From Bacteroidales bacterium (GTDB lineage: Bacteria; Bacteroidota; Bacteroidia; Bacteroidales; UBA4417): a DNA stretch of 64,000 nt. The stretch lies in assembly GCA_016707705.1 (NCBI GenBank), contig JADJHD010000016.1, forward strand, positions 62,001 through 126,000. The letters are read 5' to 3'. The notes below the pieces were generated by a model, which ran no database searches, was not told the origin of the DNA, and saw nothing but the letters and a program-made list of their open reading frames with translations. Below are positions 17,354-27,221 of the stretch, one piece after another. The number at the start of each line of letters is the position of its first letter. The stretch's first letter is position 1. A program made the translations under genes and the position numbers.

Positions 17354-19078
17354 TCAATTACACCAGGCCTGAACTTCCTCAATTTTGAGGGAAGGAATTT
17401 CAAGTTTCAGTTTTTTTCTGAGTCCGCTCAATTCATGAAGCAGTTTATTGGGATTAGCTGATTTAACCTCCGCAGGGGTTTTGAATCCTGCTTTCCTTAC
17501 CACGGCAACCCAGGCTTCGGGGATTCCGATAGCCATAAAGTCAGCATCGGAAGCAAGGTTTGCCACTACTTTCTTTTCGGGCCTCATCTGAGGGAAAAGA
17601 AGCACATCCTGTATCGAAACCTGATTGGTCATCAGCATGGCTAGCCTGTCGATTCCAATTCCGATCCCTGCGGTTGGTGGCATTCCATATTCAAGGGCAC
17701 GAAGGAAATCATAGTCGATGAACATGGCTTCATCATCACCGCGTTCCATCAGTTTTACCTGATCTTCGAAGCGGTCACGCTGATCGATGGGATCATTCAA
17801 CTCACTGTATGCATTTGCGATTTCCTTACCATTGATCATCAGTTCAAATCTTTCAACAAGACCCGGCTTGCTGCGGTGCTTCTTGGTAAGAGGACTCATT
17901 TCCACAGGATAATCGATGATGAAGGTTGGCTGAATGAAGTGATGTTCGCATTTTTCTCCGAAGAGTGCATCCACCAGCTTACCCTTGCCCATGGTTTCAT
18001 CCACTTCAATTCCAAGACTCTTGCATGCAGCACGAAGTTCATTTTCATCCATTGCTGCGGCATCAACGCCTGTATATTCTTTAATTGCATCATAAATTGG
18101 CAGTCGGCGGAAAGGAGCCTTGAAGCTGATCATCTTCTCTCCTACCGGCACTTCTGCGGTTCCATGCAATCCCATGGCAATCTTTTCGAGCATCTGTTCG
18201 GTCTGCTCCATCATCCAGAAATAATCGCGGTAAGCCACGTAAAACTCCAGAATGGTGAACTCAGGATTATGGGTGCGGTCCATCCCCTCGTTGCGGAAGT
18301 CACGGCTGAACTCATAAACCCAGTCGAAACCGCCAACGATAAGGCGTTTCAGGTAAAGTTCATTCGCAATTCTGAGATAAAGGGGAATATCAAGAGCATT
18401 ATGATGGGTAATGAACGGACGGGCTGCTGCTCCTCCCGGAATACTCTGCAATACAGGAGTATCTACTTCAAGAGCACCCTGAGCATTGAGAAAATCGCGG
18501 ATGATGTTCACCATGCGGGTACGCTTCACGAAAACCTCACGGACTGCAGGATTTACGATCAAATCGGCATATCTCTGCCTGTACTTGAATTCAGGATCAG
18601 TAACCGCGTCAAAGGTCTGCCCTTCAGCTTCCTTTACCACAGGCAACGGTTTAACCGATTTACACAGAATCTTCAGTTCACGGACATGAATGGAAATTTC
18701 ACCCATCTGGGTTATAAATACATATCCCTTGATGCCAATGATATCGCCGATATCCATTAACCTTTTGAAGACTGTGTTATAGAGGGTTTTATCCTCACCC
18801 GGACAAATATCATCGCGCTTGATATAGAGCTGAATGCGTCCTGTTGAATCCTGCAGATCAACAAAAGAAGCGGCACCCATGATACGCCTGGTCATGATGC
18901 GGCCGGCAATGCATACTTCCTGGAATTTGGTCTGATCAGCCTGAAATTGCTCATGTATCTCATGAGTGCTTACATTAACAGGGTAGCTTTCTGCAGGATA
19001 TGGGTCAATGCCCAGTTTATAGAGTTCCTCGAGGGAGTTGCGTCTGAATTGTTCTTGTTCACTAAGTTCCAATGCCAT
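17354..19078 (-). CDS. lysS: Lysyl-tRNA synthetase, class II
   Basis: A 574-residue cytosolic enzyme that charges tRNA-Lys. The N-terminal OB-fold anticodon domain contains VCIAGRIMTRRIMGAASFVDLQDSTGRIQLYIKRDD. The class II core shows motif 2 (FRNEGMDRTHNPEFTILEFY) and motif 3 (GIGIGIDRLAMLMT). The extra length over the E. coli enzyme is a C-terminal extension (about 505-574) ending LKIEEVQAWCN, a region seen in Bacteroidota versions. The start is the only good ATG and has a perfect promoter upstream. Core housekeeping gene, alone in its transcript. Confidence 0.97.
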   Translation of the reverse strand: MALELSEQEQFRRNSLEELYKLGIDPYPAESYPVNVSTHEIHEQFQADQTKFQEVCIAGRIMTRRIMGAASFVDLQDSTGRIQLYIKRDDICPGEDKTLYNTVFKRLMDIGDIIGIKGYVFITQMGEISIHVRELKILCKSVKPLPVVKEAEGQTFDAVTDPEFKYRQRYADLIVNPAVREVFVKRTRMVNIIRDFLNAQGALEVDTPVLQSIPGGAAARPFITHHNALDIPLYLRIANELYLKRLIVGGFDWVYEFSRDFRNEGMDRTHNPEFTILEFYVAYRDYFWMMEQTEQMLEKIAMGLHGTAEVPVGEKMISFKAPFRRLPIYDAIKEYTGVDAAAMDENELRAACKSLGIEVDETMGKGKLVDALFGEKCEHHFIQPTFIIDYPVEMSPLTKKHRSKPGLVERFELMINGKEIANAYSELNDPIDQRDRFEDQVKLMERGDDEAMFIDYDFLRALEYGMPPTAGIGIGIDRLAMLMTNQVSIQDVLLFPQMRPEKKVVANLASDADFMAIGIPEAWVAVVRKAGFKTPAEVKSANPNKLLHELSGLRKKLKLEIPSLKIEEVQAWCN

Positions 19079-19093
19079 TTTTCAAATTTTTTG

Positions 19094-19124
19094 CAAAGAT
19101 ATTGTTTTAACATAGTCGAGCAAA
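19094..19124 (-). promoter_or_regulatory. Perfect Bacteroidota promoter of lysS
   Basis: On the minus strand TTTG (19124-19121), exactly 19 bp, then TATCTTTG (19101-19094), ending 15 bp before the lysS ATG. It matches the known TTTG-N19-TAnnTTTG consensus without mismatch and is the clearest promoter in the window. Confidence 0.85.
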
Positions 19125-19190
19125 GGCTCATACATTGTCAATCTCTGCGGTGATTCGCATATTTTTATCCCCTCACAAGGCATATCTTCT

Positions 19191-19198
19191 TATTTTTG
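19191..19198 (+). promoter_or_regulatory. -7 box of the GT-C glycosyltransferase gene
   Basis: TATTTTTG matches TAnnTTTG and lies 19 bp before the ATG at 19218. No good -33 element is visible 19 bp upstream. Confidence 0.5.
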
Positions 19199-19217
19199 AT
19201 TCCAGAAAAAAGTATTC

Positions 19218-20765
19218 ATGAGATTATTCCCGAGAATAGGATTGCAGAACTACCGAATGAACCGGAACCTTTTGGTGGTACTTCTCTTCATCCCCCTGCT
19301 TTTTATTGATAACCGCTCCAGTCACGACTGGGGAGATGACTTTGCACAATATATTCATCAGGCTGAAAATCTGGTTAAAGGCATTCCTCAATCGGAAACC
19401 GGATTTATCTACAGTGAAGAAAACTACATCGGTCCAAGGGCTTATCCGCCGGGATTTCCCGTTCTGCTGGCACCTGTTTATGCATTAGCCGGAAACAGAA
19501 TGATCTTCTTTACCTCCTATATTTCCCTCTTTTACCTTGCTCTTGCCTTCCTGGTCCTGATATTCTACAGAAAGCATTTTTCCGCTGCTGCCGCGCTTGT
19601 GCTCAGCTTCATACTGGTATACAATCCACAACTCCTGATATTCAAGCAGGAGGTGATGTCCGATATCCCTTTCACTGTCTTCCTGCTTGGAGCCTTCCTG
19701 CTCTATCCACGACTAAAAGCCGGAAACTACAAGCATCTCCTTCTCTTCAGCCTGTTACTTACATTCATTCTGCTGATCCGATCGGTAGGATTTGTGCTTC
19801 TTCTTGCCTTATTTACCGACCAATTCCTTCAGATCCTGAGAGACAGGAAGCAATCCAGACTGATGGAAGGAAAAGCACTTCCTTTCTTTCCAAAGTTTCT
19901 GCCTGCAGTTATAATGCTGGCTGTCCCGTTGCTGCTGTATTTTACCGTTAACACACTGCTCTTCAGGATTCCATCAGGCGGCAGTCTCAGGGATTACCTG
20001 GCTTTTTATTATTCAGGAAATTTTTTGGCTACGATACCACCCAATCTTGAGCAGTATGTTGAAGTATTCAGGTACAGCTACATTCCGGCTATCGGTGATT
20101 TCCGCTTTGTTGCCCTTATTTGCGGATCGGTATTTCAGGCAATGGCATTGTTGGGATTTATCAGGAAAATGATGAGCAAAATTGAAGCCATCGACTTGTT
20201 TTTCATATTCTACATGCTGATACTGCTGGTTTTCCCGAATAACTATTCTGCATATCGACTGCTTATTCCTGTTGGATTCATCCTTTTGTACTATGCTGCA
20301 TTGGGCTTCAAATCCATAAAACTTCCGGCTACGATCAGCGAAAGGAAAAAGGTTTACTGGATGGGTGGAGTATTTCTGCTGCTGTTTGCTCCGGGGCTCT
20401 ACCATGTGACCATGTCGAGGACCACCATGCTGGATGGACCCCAGCAAAAACAAGCTCAGCAGGCATTCAGCCACATTGAAAAAAACCTTCCGGACTCTGC
20501 AAGAATTGTGTTCTTCAAACCCCGGGCACTTGCCTTGTATACAGGCAAACAAGGAATTGCCGACCCATTTGCTAAGGATCCGAATTCAATACATCTGCAG
20601 CTAATGGATTTGGGAGCTCAATACATTCTGATTCATAAGGATCTTACTTCCGAATCGATGAAACGCTATGCCCGGGTTATGAAGTCAAGGGCCACGGAAA
20701 TATGGAAGAACAAGGATTATCGCCTTATGAAAATCAATCCTCCTAAGCCTGAAGAACAATACTGA
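19218..20765 (+). CDS. GT-C fold membrane glycosyltransferase (PMT/ArnT-like)
   Basis: A 515-residue inner-membrane protein with about ten to twelve helices. The first helix (LLVVLLFIPLLFI) is followed by a periplasmic loop with HDWGDDFAQYIHQAENL, the acidic pair that marks GT-C enzymes of the PMT_2 group, and by PRAYPPGFPVLLAP. The soluble C-terminal end (SARIVFFKPRALALYTG...) is typical of bacterial members. These enzymes use polyprenyl-phosphate sugars to glycosylate lipids or proteins on the periplasmic side. The acceptor cannot be predicted. Its last 23 bp overlap the convergent recO 3' end. Confidence 0.8.
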   Translation: MRLFPRIGLQNYRMNRNLLVVLLFIPLLFIDNRSSHDWGDDFAQYIHQAENLVKGIPQSETGFIYSEENYIGPRAYPPGFPVLLAPVYALAGNRMIFFTSYISLFYLALAFLVLIFYRKHFSAAAALVLSFILVYNPQLLIFKQEVMSDIPFTVFLLGAFLLYPRLKAGNYKHLLLFSLLLTFILLIRSVGFVLLLALFTDQFLQILRDRKQSRLMEGKALPFFPKFLPAVIMLAVPLLLYFTVNTLLFRIPSGGSLRDYLAFYYSGNFLATIPPNLEQYVEVFRYSYIPAIGDFRFVALICGSVFQAMALLGFIRKMMSKIEAIDLFFIFYMLILLVFPNNYSAYRLLIPVGFILLYYAALGFKSIKLPATISERKKVYWMGGVFLLLFAPGLYHVTMSRTTMLDGPQQKQAQQAFSHIEKNLPDSARIVFFKPRALALYTGKQGIADPFAKDPNSIHLQLMDLGAQYILIHKDLTSESMKRYARVMKSRATEIWKNKDYRLMKINPPKPEEQY

Positions 20766-21465
20766 GAATCTGCTGCGATCTCATCTCACCAAAAGAGCTC
20801 AAATGCAGGCGGAAATAGTCCAGAATTCTTGATAGCAATAAGGTGCGGCCGGTATGATCGATATCGGGAAATGACTCTTCCCTTTCATCCAGCATATGTG
20901 AAAGAGCTCCACTCAGGGGTGGATTCAGAAAATAGGGATGCAGCGGCTGGATTGCTGTAAAACTTCCCTCCTGCAGGTCAAATACCTTGTTAAACTCCGA
21001 GTAGTCGTTGTTAATCTGAAAGCCCAGCTGGTCAACAAGATCCAGAGAAAACTGAATAGGGAACCAGGCAATTTTCACCTCCTGATCCTCTAGTTTTTCA
21101 ATGGATCTCATGATAAACCTGAACATGCGCGGATCCGGCATTTCGGAAGGAATGGACCGATACAAAAGCTCATTCATAAACATGAGCACAGAGCTCTTTC
21201 TGATATCAGATGCGATATTGGGATACTGCTTGTGACAGACCACATCCTTGACCAAATGTAGTCCGCTGTTTTCCTTGTTGTAGGCAACAAGATCCACAAC
21301 TGATAAGGGACCGAACAGATTCCTCTTGATTTTGGAGCCTTTCCTTCTGACTCCTTTTACGATGTAGGACTGTAATCCGTAAAGCTCAGTAAAAACCTTA
21401 ACAATCAAGCTGGTTTCGGAATAATCCGTTTGGGAAAGTACGATACCGCATGTTGAAACAAGCAT
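20743..21465 (-). CDS. recO: DNA repair protein RecO
   Basis: 240 residues. The N-terminal OB fold reads STCGIVLSQTDYSETSLIVKVFTELYGLQSYIVKGVRRKG. A helical domain follows (SSVLMFMNELLYRSI) and then a C-terminal region without the Cys4 zinc cluster of some RecO proteins, as is common in Bacteroidota. RecO loads RecA onto SSB-coated single-stranded DNA with RecR. The gene lies 34 bp downstream of porZ on the same strand and is probably co-transcribed; I recall the porZ-recO pairing from other Bacteroidota. Confidence 0.9.
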   Translation of the reverse strand: MLVSTCGIVLSQTDYSETSLIVKVFTELYGLQSYIVKGVRRKGSKIKRNLFGPLSVVDLVAYNKENSGLHLVKDVVCHKQYPNIASDIRKSSVLMFMNELLYRSIPSEMPDPRMFRFIMRSIEKLEDQEVKIAWFPIQFSLDLVDQLGFQINNDYSEFNKVFDLQEGSFTAIQPLHPYFLNPPLSGALSHMLDEREESFPDIDHTGRTLLLSRILDYFRLHLSSFGEMRSQQILSIVLQA

Positions 21466-21499
21466 AGCAATTGCTCAATAAAATAGTCTGGAAGCCAGA

Positions 21500-23824
21500 T
21501 TAATTCGAGATAAAAAGAATCTTTGCTACCGAAGTCTTGCTTCCATCTGTATTTGAAATAAAGACAAGGTAAACGCCGGTACGAACCCGCTTTCCTTCGA
21601 AATCCTTGCCATCCCAAACAACGCGGCCGCCTTCTGATTCAGTTTCCCAAACCTTGTTTCCGCTCATGTCAGTGATCTTGACATCCGACTGTTCAACAAG
21701 ATTAGTAATTGCGATAGGTCCGGTATAATCTTCCCTAACAGGATTGGGATATACATAAACAGAATCCAGTTCGGCCGAAGGAGGCTGGGATGCATCCTTG
21801 TATGAAACGATGCCATTGGCTGTTCCGAAGAAAACCTCACCGTCTGAAGCAACCCTGATCCCTGTAATGGAGTTGGAAAGAAGCGGAGAGTTCTCTTCTG
21901 TAAAATGATAGATTTGCTTGGATCCATCAGAAGCCATAAGGAAGACTCCGGATTTGTCAGTTCCCAGCCATTTCTGGTTATTGCCATTCACGGCAATGGC
22001 CGTAACAGCCTCAGTTTCGAGCAAGGGATGAAGGAAACCTTCTTCTTCAATCATTACCACCTGGGCATCAAAGTTCCCCTGGTTAAAGACGTTTTCAGGG
22101 GAATATATCACAGCAACTCCCTGATCACTTCCCAGCCATAGCTGTCCTTCCTTATCCACTGCAAAGCTTGCAATGGCATTTCCAGGAAGGTCACCGTTGC
22201 CGGGAGCATTGGTGAGTTTGTGAACCTGATCGTCGGCTGTATTGTCGAGTGTATTGTTGTCATTGAATACAAGGAGCGAGAAATCACGCATCAGCATCCA
22301 TTTCTGATTGGATTTGTCCACAGTAACGCCACCTACATCCACACCAGTGCCATATGTTCCAAGGTTGTACGACTTCCAGTCGCCGCTGGCTTTACGGACA
22401 GAAAGGATGTTCGCTGCGGTGGAATTGGTGACCCAAAGATTTTGATTGGCATCAAAGGCCATTCCTCCTGTAAAATAGAGATCAGAGGCATAAATTGAAG
22501 CCTGCAGTGAACTGTTTGCAGGTGTATAGGTGTTGAGCAACTCTCCATCTTTAATTTCGAAAACCCCGTATCCCCAACTGCCGATGAAGGCATGGCCTCC
22601 ATCATGCGGATCAGCTGCTACACAGAGCAGGTCCCTGGCATCGTGCAGATAGGGTGCATTGGTTTCGGTATACGACGACCAGCTTTCATCCTGGAAAGAA
22701 AAGTACTGAGCTGACCTGTAGAGATTACCAAAGGATGCATTCCTGCCTCCCGGGACAGCCCACAGACTGGTTCCGGAAACATCCATGGCTGCCACCTGTG
22801 ATGAGACAGGTCCATTGATGAGATATTGGTGAATCTGGTATGACTTTTCAATTTCCCACATCCCCTGATCATTATCGGCAATCCAGATGGCACCGTCGGC
22901 ATCATATTCAGCATCGTTGGGCCTTATATTTCCCGGATTGTAGGTATAATAGGTTTCCTTGCGGGTTCCGCTGGCATCAAACACTTCCACATTCAGATAA
23001 TTGCACACCAGCAGGTAGTCGCCGGAAGCCCTGAGGCTGGAGCGGTTTGAGTGGTTGGTATTATTGAAATAATCCCAATGCTGTCCATCATAAACATAGA
23101 GAGTATCGCCATTCCAGGAGGAAGTAGAGGCATTCGCATATATTTTATTCCCGAAAGAGCAAACCAGGTTAAACCGGTTATCCGGATTGGGAAGGTTGGT
23201 ATCTTTTGTCCAGCTCACATAATAAGCCAGGTTTGAGTTTGCATCAGCCGAATAAATACCTTTCTCGGTAGCAGCGTAAAAGCGGTTATCCGAACCCTTC
23301 ACCAAAGAGAGCACATTTATTTGAGTACCGAGCGGGCCAATGTAATAGGTATCGTGGATTTCTTCCCTTTCTATGTCCAGTACAACAATACCGAATCCGC
23401 AGGAGAGATATGCGTACTTCCCGATAATTGTGATGCGGTTTATGGTTTTGTTGCCAAGAATTTGCTTGCGCTTGATATCAGGGATATTGATGATTACATC
23501 ATTTTTAAGCAGATCGATATTGGTATTGGAATAGGCTATTACCAGTGCTGATTCATCCTGGGAGTAAGCGATGCAGCTAAGTCCGACATCAGAAAGACCG
23601 TTAACTTTATTTTTCCTCGCCAGACTGTTATCAGTTTTGTCGAAATAAAAGATGCTGTTGGCGGTGGCAGTGTAAACCCTTTCGCCTCCAATTGCCAGAC
23701 TAAGGCATTTGTTATAGGGAAGATGATCTCTCCATTGTCCGATTCCGAGATCCTGTGCAAGCGCAGATCCAAGGAGGAAGAGAGGAAGAATTAACGATAA
23801 ACAAGCCTTCTTAAACAAACTCAT
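21500..23824 (-). CDS. porZ: T9SS-associated beta-propeller protein PorZ
   Basis: 774 residues from the ATG at 23822-23824 (MSLFKKACLSLILPLFLLGSALAQ signal peptide); the longer frame from 23875 is not needed. The N-terminal signature IGQWRDHLPYNKCLSLAIGG, then NGLSDVGLSCIAY and SCGFGIVVLDIEREEIHDTYYIG, is that of PorZ-type double-propeller proteins. The C terminus is a T9SS sorting domain (VYPNPVREDYTGPIAITN, KITDMSGNKVWE, RTGVYLVFISN). PorZ works with the cell-surface sortase PorU to join T9SS cargo to anionic lipopolysaccharide. It supports an active T9SS for the several cargo proteins in this window. Confidence 0.88.
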   Translation of the reverse strand: MSLFKKACLSLILPLFLLGSALAQDLGIGQWRDHLPYNKCLSLAIGGERVYTATANSIFYFDKTDNSLARKNKVNGLSDVGLSCIAYSQDESALVIAYSNTNIDLLKNDVIINIPDIKRKQILGNKTINRITIIGKYAYLSCGFGIVVLDIEREEIHDTYYIGPLGTQINVLSLVKGSDNRFYAATEKGIYSADANSNLAYYVSWTKDTNLPNPDNRFNLVCSFGNKIYANASTSSWNGDTLYVYDGQHWDYFNNTNHSNRSSLRASGDYLLVCNYLNVEVFDASGTRKETYYTYNPGNIRPNDAEYDADGAIWIADNDQGMWEIEKSYQIHQYLINGPVSSQVAAMDVSGTSLWAVPGGRNASFGNLYRSAQYFSFQDESWSSYTETNAPYLHDARDLLCVAADPHDGGHAFIGSWGYGVFEIKDGELLNTYTPANSSLQASIYASDLYFTGGMAFDANQNLWVTNSTAANILSVRKASGDWKSYNLGTYGTGVDVGGVTVDKSNQKWMLMRDFSLLVFNDNNTLDNTADDQVHKLTNAPGNGDLPGNAIASFAVDKEGQLWLGSDQGVAVIYSPENVFNQGNFDAQVVMIEEEGFLHPLLETEAVTAIAVNGNNQKWLGTDKSGVFLMASDGSKQIYHFTEENSPLLSNSITGIRVASDGEVFFGTANGIVSYKDASQPPSAELDSVYVYPNPVREDYTGPIAITNLVEQSDVKITDMSGNKVWETESEGGRVVWDGKDFEGKRVRTGVYLVFISNTDGSKTSVAKILFISN

Positions 23825-24303
23825 AGGTATACAAATGTGTTCCATTAATGACTGGATAACTTCACTACTAATCAATTATTGCACAGGTAAACTCCCTGAA
23901 AAGGCTGCAGATTTTCCGAATTGCAATTTCATCTGTTTGGCAGCCTGAGATATAAAGGAATCAAACCATGTCAAATAGTTGTATCCGATGTACAATATTA
24001 CAACAAATCAGGCTAAACTCCGGGGATCTGACTTCCAGAAGCCTTAATATCAGACTGATTCAAATTATATTTGATTGAATTAAACTTTGCACTATCCTTG
24101 TTGTCAAATGTTCCTCTGCATTCAAACAATTATATTACCCTAACTGGTAAGGGTAAACCGAAAGTTGAGTGTATAAATGATAACAGCCAGCCGGCAAAAA
24201 CCGGTTTCAGGCATTGAATTATTAAAAGCAGATTTTTTGCTGCTACAAATTTTAGATCAAAATAAATTGTCATCTCAATAATACTAACTGAACCCTCCTC
24301 CCC
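23825..24303. other. Non-coding gap before the PqqD/ATP-grasp block
   Basis: 479 bp with no convincing gene. A TATATTTG box (24066-24073) lacks a -33 partner. A 36-codon ORF at 23968-24078 (MSNSCIRCTILQQ...) has a CxxC pair but no conserved look. The regulatory signals of the downstream block should be here. Confidence 0.4.
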
Positions 24304-24561
24304 ATGAATGACAAACTCATTAAGGATATCGCCATTTCCGAATCCGGCCTTATCTTCAACCCTGTAACCGGAGAATCATACTCGGTGAACCCACAGGGAA
24401 TCGGAATCCTCAACAAGCTTCGTGAAGGAAGCAGCCTCTCAGAAATAAAGGAACTTCTGGTTTCAGAATATGAGGTGGAACCGGAAACTGCCGAACGTGA
24501 CACCCTAGACTTCCTCAACCTGCTTCGTCAATTCAAACTTACTACTACTCATGGGTCATAG
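24304..24561 (+). CDS. PqqD-like peptide-binding protein
   Basis: 85 residues with the PqqD/RRE layout: a beta hairpin with LIFNPVTGESYSVNPQGIGIL, then helices LREGSSLSEIKELLVSEYEV and TAERDTLDFLNLLRQFKL. PqqD proteins hold a precursor peptide or carrier for a modifying enzyme, and 'NP.G..iw..l..g.s..eI...l...y.v......D...fl..L' is their signature. It overlaps the next gene (ATP-grasp) by 11 bp, so the two are translationally coupled and probably act together. No radical SAM enzyme or HPr-kinase-like gene is present nearby, unlike the better-known PqqD contexts. Confidence 0.8.
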   Translation: MNDKLIKDIAISESGLIFNPVTGESYSVNPQGIGILNKLREGSSLSEIKELLVSEYEVEPETAERDTLDFLNLLRQFKLTTTHGS

Positions 24562-25597
24562 GAAGCTAAATATAGCCGTTACCGGACTGAATGCCATTGA
24601 TAGTCCCGGCCCCGGAGTACCGGTAATTCGCGGACTGCTGGAGGCAAAATCCTTCGAAGCAGTGGTTACAGGACTGGCATATGAAGGACTGGAGCCAGGC
24701 ATCTACATGCCCGGACATTGCAACCGAACCTACCAGATCCCCTATCCTACTGATGGAATTGACGCTTTACGCGACAGGCTGCTTTATATTCATGCACAGG
24801 AAAAGCTTGATGTCATTATCCCAAATTTCGATGCAGAGCTATATTCTTTCATGAAACTGGAACCTGAGCTCAAACGTTTGGGGATCAAAATGTGTCTTCC
24901 TTCCTTCGCTCAGTTCGAAGAAAGGCAAAAAGTCAATTTGCCGGATTTTGGAAAGAAATATGATATCCCTGTCCCCGAAGGTTTCTCAGTAACATCAGTA
25001 AGTGAGCTGGAGAAAGCATGCAAGAAAGCAGGATTCCCTATCATGGTTAAAGGCCGTTATTACGATGCTTATGCTGCCAACAATCTTGAACAAGCCATTG
25101 GATATTTCAATAAGATAAGCGCCAAATGGGGATTTCCGATTGTAGTTCAGCAATTTGTCAGGGGAACTGAACTGAATGTCATCGGACTCGGTGATGGAAA
25201 GGGAAACACCATGGCAGCTGTTGCAATGCGCAAGCAGTATATTACCGATAAAGGAAAAGCCTGGGCTGGAATTACCATCATGGACCCTGAACTCCTGAAA
25301 TATACCCGGCACTTCATCTCTTCCACCAATTGGAGGGGGGCCTTTGAACTGGAGATCATGAAATCAGAAGATGGCAAATACTACCTGATGGAGATTAATC
25401 CCAGAATTCCCGCCTGGGTGTACCTAGCCATTGCTACCGGACAGAATATTCCCGAGATGCTGGTTAACCTCGCCCTTGATATTCCGGTATCAGCAGCAGA
25501 ATCCTACGAGATTGGAAAGATGTTTATCCGCTACTCCTACGATATGATTGTGGACAGAACAGACTTTGAGAAATTCTCAGTTTTCGGGGAGATATAG
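24551..25597 (+). CDS. ATP-grasp ligase, CarB-like
   Basis: A 348-residue ATP-grasp enzyme. The N-terminal Rossmann-like part reads NIAVTGLNAIDSPGPGVPVIRGL. The ATP-binding Lys is in FPIMVKGRYYDAY, followed by the FPIVVQQFVRGTELNVIGL strand, and Mg ions would bind Glu in GAFELEIM and Glu/Asn in YYLMEINPRIPAWVYLAI. The family activates a carboxylate as acyl-phosphate and joins it to an amine or thiol. The closest recognisable relatives are carbamoyl-phosphate-synthase-like stand-alone ATP-grasps. Coupling to PqqD upstream and a PLP decarboxylase downstream suggests a peptide- or amino-acid-derived small molecule. Confidence 0.85.
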   Translation: MGHRKLNIAVTGLNAIDSPGPGVPVIRGLLEAKSFEAVVTGLAYEGLEPGIYMPGHCNRTYQIPYPTDGIDALRDRLLYIHAQEKLDVIIPNFDAELYSFMKLEPELKRLGIKMCLPSFAQFEERQKVNLPDFGKKYDIPVPEGFSVTSVSELEKACKKAGFPIMVKGRYYDAYAANNLEQAIGYFNKISAKWGFPIVVQQFVRGTELNVIGLGDGKGNTMAAVAMRKQYITDKGKAWAGITIMDPELLKYTRHFISSTNWRGAFELEIMKSEDGKYYLMEINPRIPAWVYLAIATGQNIPEMLVNLALDIPVSAAESYEIGKMFIRYSYDMIVDRTDFEKFSVFGEI

Positions 25598-25678
25598 CAC
25601 CGAACATATTCAGTAAAAAACAATGGTTCACTGGTATGAACCTTCACCAATAAATTACTTGTTAAAACGATACCCTCC

Positions 25679-27028
25679 ATGTCAAAGAAATCCTATGAAC
25701 GCCCGCTGATCCGCAAACTTGAAACAGGAATGCCCGGCAAGTTCGGACTGCGCAATGATCTTACACCAGCAACACATATTGACAATATTCCTGTTGCAGA
25801 ACTGGTTGAAAATTTTGGTTCTCCCCTATTCGTTATAAGTGAACAAACTATCGTTCAAACATTCAATAAGGCTAAAAGAGCATTCACAACCCGGTATCCC
25901 AGAGTCCAGTTTGCATGGTCGTACAAGACTAATTACATGGATGCCGTCTGCCGCATTTTTCATCGTGAGGGCAGCTGGGCTGAGGTGGTTTCAGGCTTTG
26001 AGTATGAGAAAGCATTACGTAACGGAGTGGATGGAAAGAAAATCATCTTCAATGGCCCCGAAAAGTCAAGGGAAGACCTTACCAAGGCCATTCGCAACGA
26101 TTCCCTCATTCATATTGATCATCTGGATGAGTTGTATGAACTTGTGGAGCTCTCAGGTGAACTTGGGATCAAACCCAGGGTAGCAATAAGGGTGAATATG
26201 GATACAGGCATCTATCCGCAATGGGACCGGTTTGGCTTTAACCTTGAGAACGGACAGGCATGGGATGCCATAAATAAGATTGTCCATTCCGGTAAAATGG
26301 AACTTACCGGACTGCATTGCCATATCGGAACCTTTATCCTCAGCGCAGGAGCATATGGCATTGCAGCGAGCAAGTTAGCCCTGCTGGCCATTGACATCAG
26401 GAATAAATTCAACATCAACCTGAAATACCTCGACCTTGGAGGTGGGTTTGCATCAAGAAATACATTGAAGGGCTCCTATCTTCCCGGACCTGATATCAAC
26501 CCCGGCTTTGAAGACTATGCCGAAGCTATCAGCAGCAGCCTTCACAACAGCGGTTTCTCCACCGAAGAATTGCCTCTCCTGATCCTTGAAACCGGAAGGG
26601 CACTTATCGATGAGGCCGGCTATATGATTTCAACCGTCATCGGCAATAAACGCCTGGCGTCCGGAAGTCGCTCAACTATCATTGACGCCGGAGTGAATCT
26701 GCTTTTCACCTCATTCTGGTATGATCATAAGGTGATGCCTGCCCAGCCGTTCTCACTTTATCGCGAAGAAACACTTATCTGCGGACCGCTTTGCATGAAT
26801 ATCGATATTATCCGAAATTCCGTGAGCCTTCCCATGCTGAAAAAAGGAGACAGACTGGTAATATTCAATACTGGCGCATATAACATGACCCAATGGATGC
26901 AGTTTATCACGATGCGTCCCGCTATTGTACTGATTTCCAGCGAGGGGACTGTAAACCTCATCCGCAGAAAGGAAGACAATGATACCCTGGCAAATCAGGA
27001 GGTAGTACCTGCATATTTGAGCAAATAA
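25679..27028 (+). CDS. Fold-type III PLP-dependent decarboxylase (LysA-like)
   Basis: 449 residues with an alanine-racemase-like barrel. The PLP Lys is Lys83 in FAWSYKTN, where YAxKAN is usual; other motifs are GLHCHIG (213-217), the phosphate-binding LDLGGGF (about 254-256), ETGRAL (304-309) and CGPLCMNID (368-376). GAYNMTQWMQF resembles the substrate-closing Tyr region. Meso-diaminopimelate decarboxylase and carboxynorspermidine decarboxylase share this frame, but the changed motifs (HCHIG, ETGR, CMNID) suggest a specialised substrate. An N-terminal 35-residue extension precedes the barrel. It follows the ATP-grasp gene by 81 bp in the same direction. Confidence 0.87.
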   Translation: MSKKSYERPLIRKLETGMPGKFGLRNDLTPATHIDNIPVAELVENFGSPLFVISEQTIVQTFNKAKRAFTTRYPRVQFAWSYKTNYMDAVCRIFHREGSWAEVVSGFEYEKALRNGVDGKKIIFNGPEKSREDLTKAIRNDSLIHIDHLDELYELVELSGELGIKPRVAIRVNMDTGIYPQWDRFGFNLENGQAWDAINKIVHSGKMELTGLHCHIGTFILSAGAYGIAASKLALLAIDIRNKFNINLKYLDLGGGFASRNTLKGSYLPGPDINPGFEDYAEAISSSLHNSGFSTEELPLLILETGRALIDEAGYMISTVIGNKRLASGSRSTIIDAGVNLLFTSFWYDHKVMPAQPFSLYREETLICGPLCMNIDIIRNSVSLPMLKKGDRLVIFNTGAYNMTQWMQFITMRPAIVLISSEGTVNLIRRKEDNDTLANQEVVPAYLSK

Positions 27029-27221
27029 GAGTTACTGACAACTGTGTGCTGATATTTTTCAATAGTGGGAGTTATGATTTCTCAACATAATTTTAGTATC
27101 TTCACGACCGAAAAAAAGAGGCCAGGCAGTATTTCAGGCAGTTTCCCATCCGGGGAATTGCAAAATTCAAAACTGAAAATCCTGCCGGTTGGCACAGATT
27201 CGGAAACTCAACAACAGCGTT

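Noticed and set aside
24066..24073. TATATTTG as promoter of the PqqD gene
   Set aside because: It is 230 bp upstream of the gene and has no -33 partner at 19 bp.
23968..24078. 36-codon ORF with a CxxC pair as a possible PqqD-bound precursor peptide
   Set aside because: No ribosome-binding site, poor coding look and 225 bp from the PqqD gene; nothing supports it beyond position.
24551..27028. Lysine or spermidine biosynthesis
   Set aside because: Motifs of the decarboxylase are changed and no other lysine or polyamine genes are present; the PqqD and ATP-grasp neighbours point elsewhere.
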